Positions 53,957 through 64,000 of a stretch of 64,000 bases of DNA are shown here, in pieces; the stretch's first letter is position 1; every line of letters begins with the position of its first letter. Under the pieces are notes generated by a model. That model saw only the letters and a list, made by a program, of their open reading frames with translations. It was not told where the DNA came from and did no database searches. The position numbers and the translations under genes were made by a program. Origin of the DNA: Ascaris suum (Eukaryota; Nematoda; Chromadorea; Rhabditida; Ascarididae); the NCBI GenBank assembly GCA_013433145.1, contig CM024185.1:4662501-4726500 (forward strand). Reading direction: 5' to 3'.

Positions 53957-56900
53957 TTAATATGAAAATGATGCTGCAGGTACCTCAACCGACCCGCTCC
54001 CATCTTTCGAAGTGCCACATCTATCGGCCACAATATTTGCCCTCAGTAAGACCTCAAACCATCCCATCACCAATGCCCCACAGAGATTTGAGTAAGAAGA
54101 CGAAGGCTGCTGTCATTGACATAAAGCAATAAAGTACTAATCCATAAACGCAAAATCCTCGATGAGAATAATATCCAGGCATAAACCTGAAAGTCTGAGT
54201 CAATAACAAATGGCCATAGAAGTCAAAAGCATAGGCTATTTCAATTGCTCAATTCAAATCATTGAATTCCAGGGAGGTTTTGTTTACGATTTTGTACAAC
54301 TCGCAGCATTCGTACTTCAGCTTATACAGTGTACACCTTACTAACGACTATAACTCTTCAAAGAGTTCACTAGCTGCCGAACAAATTGGAAGAAACGAAA
54401 GAGACACATTTGCACATCACTTACTCCTCTCGCTGCATTTGCTATCAGCAATTTCGTTGAATTTCCACCTGTAAGACGCTTCTTAAAGCATCATTAAAAC
54501 TTTACCATTCTCAAATTTTCCCCTTCCCCAAAACCAGCTATTCGACAGACGATCGAAAAACTGCAATAAGTTTGAAACACCTTTATAGAACCTACCTCGA
54601 CACAACTATGATGCCAAAATATTCAACAAAAAAGCGTGATGATGAAAGCGTAGAGCTGATACGACCAAAGACGCTGCCAAAAGTCATCTATTTTAGCCGA
54701 TATCACTTCCATGTATCAAACATTTCTCTTATTGTGTCCATCAGATACACTTTTGCCTAATTCGTGCACATACCTCATACATCCCAGAATTTCACGAAAT
54801 GCATCAATGATAAAGAAGATAGATTAAAGCATCAAAAAGAATTACGGGTAAAGTGAACGACAAGCACTTGAAGAAATTCAATGCATATTTGGCAACTTCA
54901 CAATCCCCTGATATTGCATTCGAACTTAATTAAACCCTCCCTCAATAAAAAAAAAGTGCAAAAAAGAGAAATGAAAGAAAAGTGCTTACAAGTAGGAATC
55001 ATGTACGCTTGCACGAGCGCAAGCCAAATGCGCATAGTAGACTGGCGCTGGGATTGACACCGAACGATTGCAACGTCCGTACAGGTGACAAAGCGCGAAT
55101 GTGAGTTGCTGAAAGCATTTGCAACGATACGATACGCTAAAACATAGAATGGCAATTGCAAAACAGCGTTACTGAATAATCAGTGACAGCTGAGAAAAAC
55201 TTTCAAACCTCCTCATATATAACCACTTCAGCTGTCAAAAACACATAGAGAATCTACTTAGAATTCATATTTTGGTTAATGGAACTAATCGAGTTCAGTC
55301 GACAAATTCGAAGACCACAATTTTTCCTAACCGTAAGAGATCAACGTGCCTTACAAGCACAAATCATGCAAAAGAAGCCCTATTAATTTCATGATCTCAC
55401 ATTTGCCGATTTGACTGAGACAACAAATCGTCAGCTCAAAAGAATCTACAAAACAGACAACCGGTTTGATAAACGATTGGAAATATACCTGCCACTCATT
55501 CGCCGTCAGATTCCAAGTGTCATGAAGCACATAATAATGACTGGGACGTGACGTGCCCTAGAAATAAACCTGTCAAACATGAGCCCATTCATAATTCCTC
55601 GAACAGCCTTATCGCGAGATCGCCACCTCAAACTGGTAAAACAGGTTTGCGACCAAACTATAAAAAAGCAAAAAAATCAAAACGATTTCAACAAAAACTA
55701 CAACTAGTTAACTGCCCGACTCTCCACACAAAAGTAGACTGAACACCAAAGGCTTAAAAGAGGCGAATGATTACAATATCGACACGAAATGCACAATTCG
55801 ATGTGATTAAATAAACGAGGAAAGCGCATCCGCTTTCTATGAGAGAGAACAAAACGATTAACGCACAACTGCACCAAGATGTGACGAAAGGAAGAAGTCG
55901 AATAGAGATGGGCTGACAACACGCTCATCCACCACAGTGCCCGGTGGGATATTACCCGATCCTCTATAAAATTAACATTTGTTTTCATATGCACCTAACA
56001 GCGTTACCGATATTAATGTGAACGACCCAAAGCTATCGAATATTGCGCCATATTTAATATATGACACCTGATGATCGTAAAATATAAACACAAAATAATT
56101 TCGATGCAGCAATCGCATTTGTCTTCTTCCATTGTTGCGCCAACTATAGACATTACTGGAGAAAGTGAAAAACATTGGAAATGCGCTAATCGCCGTTTAT
56201 GACCACTGAGCCAATATTAGACATCTCTAAGTGATGCCATACCTTGTCAACTTTACACGAGCAAAAATCCATTTCCATATGTGCAAGTTACAGAGCGGCG
56301 ACCCAGGACAATTGCATTTCCCCGACCTCTCAACGAACGAATCATAGGCGAAATTGAAACAAAACAGTCTGCATGCTTTTTTGATACCCTCAGTAATCCC
56401 TCGCGATTTTTGAACAGAACAGAATAATTCCTCAATCAATGCGGTATAAGTTATGGCTATCTCCAAAAATGAGAAGAAACATCAACTTGCCTCGCATCGG
56501 TAGGACTTTCAACAAAAAAGCGAGTATGGTGCCGCTTTTGAACAACCACATAGGAGATAGTCGGCGAGTAGTCTGCATCGAGTTTCTTGCATGCTGCCAT
56601 CACTGATGTCAGTTCTTCGCGTGCGGTGTTTAAAAACTCCGTCTCCGATATGCCATCCCTTGAACAACATGCACATCGTAACCACGTGACCAAAAACGAT
56701 ACCTGTTTGCAACCAACCACGGTCATGTTTGAATAGCTGGCTGTGAGTAGATCACAACACGAGGTTCGGTCACAACCCTTACAAGAATGGATTCGATTCA
56801 GGCCTATCCATACCGATGATTTTTTCATTTCCCACACAAACAACCGAGCGCCAAAACATGAACTCTCCAACGTGACTAGCCGGCAAACATAACCAAAGTA

Positions 56901-59900
56901 AGACATCAGCTCGAGTGCCAAATATCGCGAAAAAAGAGATATCTTCATTTCCTTATGACATTCAGAGAATACACAAAAATTCTAATTGCCTCATGTGACT
57001 ATAAAATAAATGCATGCAAATGACCCACCGATAAATGATGATATGGTTGGGTGAACGACCGCTACTCTTATAAAACGAGATGAGACGTTCCTTTAGCGCA
57101 TCCACTACGTACACCACACGCTCAGCGTCTGGGCGCTGCATCTTTATCGAAACTCCATAGCTGCAATATTTTACCGCTAACCTACAGGAAACAGCCAAAA
57201 CTATGCTAGCAAATTACAACTCATAATAAGCCCCGTAAATGTTGTATACTATTAAATTGAAAACATATATCAAGTATCACAACTACGGCATTTATAGAAA
57301 CAAAGAAACATGCGCCATCTATTTAATTACAACCTCTTCTTTGCACCTATATCTTCTTTGGATGCACTACGATACTGAATGCTCTTTACCAAGACTTTAG
57401 CTCCTCTTATCGACTATACGTCAAAATGCCTAGAACTCAAGGATTACTACATACCGCGAGGCATCCACATCCACTGATGCAACGACCGCCGCGATAGAAT
57501 TGCCAGACCTGCCAGGTCCTGGGTGTGTCACATCAATGCCAACGAATATTGTCGGATCGGCCATATTCGCAAACTTTGGCCATCTAAACAGCAGTTACGG
57601 ATATATAAAACTAAAAACGGCTAAATTCTGTACGTTTATAAAAACACATAGAGTTGGAATAGAGCTATGTAAATCCAGAAATATACCACCATATATACCA
57701 AAAAAATATATACTGAAAAATATACTAAAAATATATACAAGAAATTATACCAATCTCTGGAGGATAAATGCGCATTGGACTCCAGCCGTAATATGTGAGA
57801 AATATAAGATTCAAACCTGCTCTAGGTTATAAAATTCGTATTCAACTAAAATCACAGATGAGAAGCTGAAAATAAATCGCCTCAACGAAACAAAAGAATG
57901 AAAATATTTGGAAGCTTCGACGATACCATAACAACTATATTGTTATTCATGAATCAGTCAATGATGTCTGACCTAGAAAGTCGGACGATCGGACAATAAA
58001 TGCCCACTGCTTCTCTCCCCCCCCCCCCCCCCCATCCCCCCGGGCTGATCTAACTGTCTTATTCTGTCTTCCTCTCACCACACTTCAAATAATGCAACAT
58101 ACATCTCGTAGGAGCGATGAATTTTGTTGTTGATGCCGCCCATTCTCACGTTTATTTTGAGTACTATATTGTGGGCGGTGGAATTCGTTTCGGGATTGCC
58201 GTTTATCATATTGCGAAATGTCTTCGCTAATATTACTTGACATCCGACACCCTCTTCCACATCGCATACCGTCTTTATACGGGCTGCAAACACTAAACAA
58301 CGTACTAGCTTGATTATGCAATTTCAGTCCGCCTTATAATGGGATGTGTCCAAATGGAAGGTTACGTCAGGTCCCGATCACGACTATGCATGATGTATGC
58401 CCTATTGGCACGTTCCACTTAGTAAGCTCGAGGTCGAGTTTAATGCCGAGTCATTGCCACTTCAACCTACTACCTTTGTGCATCGCATCTATTTCTATGT
58501 TAAGAGACAAATGCGATTCAAAAGCTTTTATTATACTCAAGAACATCATCAAATACTACCCGAGCCAATTTCATCTCATCCGAAAACCAAAAATTGCAGT
58601 AAAAGAACTTTACAACTATTCAGAAGTCTTCTCCTTTCATATTCATATCTTTTCTTCATCTAAAGCTTTTAGTATTTTTTGAAGTTTTTCCGCAACAACA
58701 TTGAAAAAACTGATCCAAAAAAATTCCGCAAACAGAGATTTGAAAAAAAAAAAGAAGATAAAAATCTTACACACCATAAGTGAGTGGATGTTTGCTTTGC
58801 ATGATAAAAAACAGCACGAGATTTGCGTGAAGAGATCGTCTCGCAGCTTGCTCCCGCAAACCGATGACCAAAGGACGGAGGTCGTCACGAGTATCCCAGT
58901 CGGCTGTCAACGGCTCTTGTGTTATAAACTTCATTCCAAAGAGCTGACACGCTATCACCAAATTACGGTATCCATTGCTGCAAAAAACAAATCCTATTCG
59001 ATCACTTTTAACAAATGCGGAAGCAAATCACACGTAAAAAAGTGGCAGATTATGACTGATCGACCGACCACATAAATGCTTTCAAACAGCGACTATCCCT
59101 CGGTTAGTACCAGCCAGTGTAAAATAAGCAAAACCTTATGCTTCCTGATCAAAACGAAAGCTAACCGGCCAATAAAATTTGTAATATCAGACCAACATGA
59201 ACACCAATCAAAACTATAAAAGCCGAAATTCCGTAATATGTTCCAGACAATTCATTAAAGAGCAGAGTGCAGGATTTCTGCTTTATTTCCAGGCGCCTAT
59301 GATTTCTTCTCAGATAAGCGAATGCTTCCTGCAATCTGGCTCAAAAATCGCTATTTGTATAACTAAAGGTGGGTACAAAACATTTCATACTAGAAGCGAA
59401 TAGAAATTACCAAAACAATGCAACTCTAAACATAGGAATTACCGAAGAAATACGACCACCGTCCTACCTCAGGCAAAATGTCCGCCCTCCCTTGGCCAAA
59501 TAACTTCCCAAAAAGCCCCCCCCCTCCCCTCCACAATCTTGTGCAGAAAAACAATTTCCAATCCCAACCATAAAATTGCAGGTAACAAAAATACTGCTCC
59601 TTCAACTTTATTTCCAGCGTATCTCCGCCTCAAAGGGGAAAGTCCTGGGAGATTTACAAACTCGAAGAGTTTTATTCAATACAATATTGCATATGCTGAC
59701 TTTGCATCGACAAGCAAATTCTGGCTTGGCTCTCTCCGAGGTATGTGCCTCGGAGGCAGCCGAGCCAAAAATTTGAAATCGGGAACGTTGCTCTCAAGGT
59801 AGCACTACAACGACCAGCACCTCCAATAACTGACTATCGATATCGCCACTTTACCCTTTAGTCCTCTTATAGCTTATTCATATTGCAGGTTTATATGAGC

Positions 59901-62900
59901 ACCAAAAATGCTCAAGCCATCTCCATACGGTTACGATTTAGAGCTGACTGAAACCACATTGCGAGTCAGAACTTCATTTAATCATGACTTTATGAAACCC
60001 TCTAAAATGCTCTAAAAGCGTGTGACCTGTTGAACTTTATAACTAGTCGACTACGACAAGCTGGAATCGCTAATTCTAGTGGTGCTGATTTAGAAAAATA
60101 AACCTTTTTCAATTTTATGTTGAAAACGCTCCTCCTATTTGAATGAATTCACGCCTAACGGATATAAAAACAAAAACAAAATGATATCCTTACATTTCAT
60201 TTTTAGTATGCAATAATCCATGGCTTCGAATTTCCATTGCCTAATTTAATCACATGCTAGGTCGCAAAAAAATGGCAAATAAAAGAAATAATAACAACAG
60301 ATGATAAACCCACTAGAAGTCATTCTCTTTGAGGCATCTATCGACTATTACAGCAGCAAAAAGCATATTCCCTGGTGAGGCGGTCAACTGATTACACAAT
60401 GGCCATTTCCCGTCCTTCACATCCAAATAGAACGGTTCCGAATCCGGCTTCGTCTGAATCAACCACTGTGAGAGACCAAACATCCGATCAAACAAAATTA
60501 TACGAGAGAGCTAAATAATAGGCGCTGCGCCTTATTGTTTTCATCTGCCTACTCGACTTATCCTGATATTACATAGATTATTATACAAACACAAGAACTC
60601 AAACGATAAAATGCCACACAGTTTAGTGGGAAAAAATGAAAGAAAACAAATCACAACGGACGCCACCGACCTCGGCGAGGATGCCGGAACATGCCCACCT
60701 GCGCATCTTTCAGCACTCTCATTGCTCTTTCCTGTCTTCTTATCCCACATTTGTACAGCGAATTAAATAAATAGTTGCATCGTCTAACAAAAACACAGCT
60801 TTTGCTTCTTCTTGCATCTTGCTGTCTATCCTCGCATACTTTTGCGTGTTTCCCCACTTCGGATATTAAAATAAATAAACAGATAAATAAAGGAATAAAC
60901 GGATAAACTAGTAAATGAGCAAATAAATAAACAAATAAATAAATAAATAAATAATGAACAACTTCAATACGTCAATGGAAAAACATTGAAACGAATATTT
61001 CAAACGAATATTTGCAATGCTAATTAGTGGAAGGCAGAATACGAGCTGAAAACGTTCTCATTTTATGACATAGGATACGACTAAGCGCCGCAACAACTGC
61101 CCATAAATGGCACAGATGTCGCGTATCTAAAGCAACACATCCGCAAAATGCCTTCAGATGTTTCTCCCATCCCAGCACCGATCCACTCTTCCAGAGCATC
61201 TCATAGCCTGCGGTGACTGGAAGCTGTGCAATTGCTTGCGAATGCAAAGAAAATAAAGAGGTTGCTGATAGACCGATCAGAAATGCAGCTCATAAAGATA
61301 TCAAAGTTGCACATCCTATTTGGCGCTCAAAGAAGTGGCCTGCCGTAATTTGTCGCAAGCGTCATCTGCATCAACGAGCAGAGTATATAAGCTTACCCCA
61401 AAGGTTCAGCAACTGGTAAAACGTAATTTCGACTGTTGAAATGTGATTTCGTTGTTGATGGTTATATCTCGTGGTCTATGAGTTCGTAGTGTGTCACCAG
61501 CTTAGACTGTGCCGTCCGATAATAACAGCCTAGTTTTATATTGTCTTAACTGGTGTTGTTGAAGTTATTCATGCACAAAGGTTATGTCACTTACAAAACA
61601 GCTTACTTTTTTCTCCTAACTTTCTTAGGCATCGATGTTCACTACTGTATATGTATGAGTGGACCTGTCGTTGCCATTGTCTGCTAAGCTCCATGTTCGA
61701 CTAGTCGAAGATATACTCAAAACGGAGTTTACGATGCAATCGTTCTCATAACGCGAGTGCTGAAGTCATTTCGTGGGACTTGGTATCATATGATCAAGGT
61801 CGGATTCATCAAATTATGGACATCACTACTGTCGTCAATTACAGGTGTCATTAAATTACAGGTAGACTAGTTCCATAAGCGAACTAACACATTAAATGTT
61901 ATTAGCATAATAAACATATGAATGAATTCGCAGTAACAGCAAATAACAATAAATTTCTATCGCACGAATTTATCAGTAAATTGAATCACAAAGGAAGGCT
62001 TACGTATAGTTCAAGCCGTGGTGGATCTATCACTCGTCCTCCGATGCGGATCATATTCTTCGATAGTGATACGCCATAATTCACCAAAAAATCATCGTTA
62101 TCAAGGTCTTGCCCGTTGATCATATACTCGATACGTTCCCTTCTCTCGATCGGTGTCATTGAACAACCCTAATTTTCCCAATTATGGCAACTGCCACATA
62201 AACAAATAAATACTGCTTCCCATTCCTCCACCGTCCTTTTCAACATTATCCTAACAGCACTTCTCGCCTGATTCTTTTCTTCTACTTAAATATCAATATG
62301 CATTAAGGCGAAATGCGAAAATATGAGGGTAAGAGAATAATATAAGAAATTTGAACAATGATACTGTGACCGCGTAGATGAGATGACATATTGAAAGACT
62401 CTCTTCTACGCCTATCCACCTACAAGCAAATTGGAACGGTGCGACAGAGGAGTGACTGATACAATACGCACTTTTTACACTCCCTCATAGTCTCACGAGA
62501 GACTGCTAAACCGTATCCATCAATTTATAAATTCAATGCACCATTAATTCATATAGATTGCAGTCAAATGGAACGAAAACTCGAATGCGATTACCAGTTC
62601 CTAGAGACAAAAATTGCTTCATCTCAACCTCATTCCTTTATCAGCAATAAAACTTTTAACAACAAGCATGCGATTACCAGTTCCTAGAGACAAAAACCCT
62701 AACATATCTTGCGCATATTCACTACCTTCGAAGATAGATGGCAACTAACCCGAATGATTTTCGCCTTTTGGAATTCGCTCAATTCCCCGACCACCTTCTG
62801 CGCCTTATCTGAGATCATCAACAACTCCATCGGAATGAGAATCATCCTTTGCTTGGAACCAACATGAAGAACCGGAAGATTTGGGAAGCGAAGTTTTATA

Positions 62901-63596
62901 CCTGAAAGGTCGTCGTCACTTTTTACTCACTGGCGGCCATGCAACTTCTGCTTTTTCGTTTAATCGCAAAAATGGCACCATAATTTCATACCTCATCCTC
63001 CCTTCCAATAGTGGTGATAATCAGTGGTAATATCTCGATAGATTCCCATGTGTTCCCTCAACCCCAAAGTCTTTCTATTTGATGCCTAGCATGGTTACTT
63101 TCACTTCTAACTGGGAAGAATTTCACTTGATGCTAACAGATGAGAAAGCAATAAACGCAACTACAATCAGTGGGCATACCTATTTTCTAAATTACATATT
63201 AATTCATACCAGTGCATATGAATTAAACTGCTTAACTTCTTCCTCCTCTCAATATATTTTAAGGTGCTCTCAAAAACCCTTCAATATCCGGCATGTACAA
63301 AAACGCGCCCACCTTCCTTGCATCAAGATCTTTTCCAGAGTTTTGGACGTTTCAATGCTCTGCCACGGTTGCATTTTTGATGCGAAAATGCAGCCCTGCT
63401 AATCTTATATGGCATTCCCCCATTAAAAAAACCGTTCCGCTTTATGGGCTCGTATCGAAACAGATCCTCAAAAAGTGACTCCAATCTACATCAAAACGAA
63501 ATGAATAAATACGAACCTTTTACGCGAGCGAAGTATTCCTCGATTGTTACCTCTATTCCTTGAGCGTTCGGATCATTCCTATCCTTATAAACGAAA
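53957..63596 (-). CDS. Argonaute (AGO-type), PAZ to PIWI, N-terminus missing
   Basis: Thirteen exons: 63596-63517, 62901-62750, 62168-62004, 60466 to about 60313, 58943-58775, 58283-58103, 57583-57455, 57160-57029, 56658-56491, 55963-55867, 55557-55489, 55108-54990, 54041-53957. Argonautes bind small RNAs and silence targets. The PAZ C-terminal half ([23 protein letters not shown]) and L2 ([13 protein letters not shown]) come first. The MID pocket keeps Y and K (LTYARIK), Q (GCQV) and K ([10 protein letters not shown]), the YKQK set that holds the 5' phosphate. PIWI keeps the slicer tetrad: D in GIDVTHPG, E in YRDGISE, D in [10 protein letters not shown] in YYAHLAC. The intron at 56490-55964 is GC-AG (AG|GCAAGT). 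The C-terminus is short and divergent. The exon at 60466 meets an in-frame TAG at 60313 before a canonical donor, and its link to 58943 is unresolved. The N domain is expected above 63.6 kb, largely outside the window. Confidence 0.9.
58017..58033. repeat. Poly-C run of 17
   Basis: C homopolymer in an intron, about 70 bp below the Argonaute exon 58283-58103 on its donor side. Confidence 0.95.
59723..59830 (-). ncRNA. Candidate Sm-class small RNA (SL/snRNA-like)
   Basis: On the minus strand, AAATTTTTGG (59774-59765), a good Sm-site match, is followed at once by a strong hairpin. The hairpin has an 8-bp perfect inner stem CTCCGAGG with 6-nt loop (59755-59734) and an outer 5-bp stem GGCTC/GAGCC (59766-59762 with 59732-59728). 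Upstream is TTATTGGAGGTGCTGG, where GGAG|GT could be the leader/donor junction of a spliced-leader RNA. This order (leader, donor, Sm site, 3' hairpin) is that of nematode SL RNAs, but the leader does not match SL1 and no promoter element is recognised. It lies in an Argonaute intron. Confidence 0.25.
60868..60955. repeat. (AAAT)n imperfect array
   Basis: AAAT units with AGAT/AACG variants inside the Argonaute intron between exons 62004 and 60466. Confidence 0.9.
62585..62696. repeat. 29-bp direct repeat, 83-bp period
   Basis: The 29 bases starting ATGCGATTACCAGTTCC at 62585-62613 recur exactly at 62668-62696. Both copies lie in the Argonaute intron between the PAZ and L2 exons. Either two copies of a short motif or a local duplication whose middle diverged. 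Confidence 0.95.
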
Positions 63597-64000
63597 CTGA
63601 AAACAGCTTTCATTTAGTTCGTATGAAATAAAAGGACTTTTTTGAATAGAACAGCTTTCCCATGATTTTAAAGAACTCCTTTTGATTAGAAGGTCCCTTC
63701 TATAAAAAAGGCCCACTCAAAGCCTCGGAAAAATTGACTTCCTTTTTTAGCAAACAGTTCCCTCCAATGACAACGATTGTTCTGGACAGGTGATTACGAT
63801 CCTGAAAATTTGAAGGAGGACAAAACTACACTATCGATAGTTAATCACAAATTGTGTGAATAGAATCCGAGCTCATGACCTTCCTCTCTCTATTTAACGT
63901 TGAACCAATCATGCAATAGTCAACCATCAACCAACGGTTTGCACACCCACATCCCTCTACAATTACAGCGGAATCGTTGCACAATCAAAGACAGGTTTGA
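63597..64000 (-). other. Upstream Argonaute sequence, exons not resolved
   Basis: A TTTTCAG acceptor at about 63804 on the minus strand is followed by an open frame, but it offers no phase-2 donor to join the next exon, so I did not include it. Near 63866-63912 the minus strand reads GGTTCAACG ... AGGTCATGAGCTCGGATTC, another tRNA-like fragment. The exons encoding the N domain and start of PAZ are expected above this point. Confidence 0.4.

Noticed and set aside
56227..56466. Frames between PIWI exons
   Set aside because: The exon 56491 to 55963 join is complete and in phase; this segment is intronic.
56457..56948. 163-codon minus-strand frame
   Set aside because: Only its end (56658-56491) is the Argonaute exon; the upstream part is intron read-through.
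61020..61247. 75-codon minus-strand frame in the Argonaute intron
   Set aside because: First considered as an Argonaute exon, but L2 at 62.0 kb joins better and in phase with 60466; no family motifs.

Overview
This window looks like nuclear DNA of an AT-rich, intron-rich invertebrate, most likely a nematode. The evidence is eukaryotic split genes with short pyrimidine-rich acceptors of the TTTTCAG type, many simple repeats, and a secreted protein made only of lustrin/WR1-type cysteine repeats, a family expanded in worms. The species cannot be named from the sequence. All recognised genes lie on the minus strand. I built the gene models by hand by following reading frame across GT-AG (occasionally GC-AG) boundaries, and almost every junction keeps phase.

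Layout: 1.9-3.5 kb holds the last two exons of an unrecognised gene. 3.5-19.8 kb is a long stretch of repeats with no gene I can support. 19.8-30.5 kb is a complete gene for the beta subunit of protein geranylgeranyltransferase type I. Its 6.9-kb second intron contains a second same-strand gene (24.4-28.4 kb) resembling TAF1C, a subunit of the RNA polymerase I selectivity factor SL1/TIF-IB. 33.5-40.4 kb encodes mitochondrial ribosomal protein mL37 (MRPL37). 42.6-50.3 kb encodes a 386-residue secreted protein with a signal peptide and eight cysteine repeats, and one of its introns carries a long perfect inverted repeat. 54.0-63.6 kb encodes the PAZ-to-PIWI part of an Argonaute with all four catalytic residues (DEDH). 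Its N-terminal part lies further upstream, probably beyond the window.

The genes do not form one pathway; they are neighbouring housekeeping and RNA-silencing genes. The most notable items are the nested TAF1C-like gene, the intronic 134-bp perfect inverted repeat able to give a long dsRNA hairpin a few kilobases from an Argonaute gene, two perfect palindromes with 2-nt spacers, GC-AG introns in two genes, an unresolved in-frame stop at the L2/MID junction of the Argonaute, and a possible Sm-class small RNA in an Argonaute intron. Repeats comprise four long (TA)n arrays, several (AAAT)n arrays, poly-C and pyrimidine tracts, and several tRNA-like (SINE-type) fragments.
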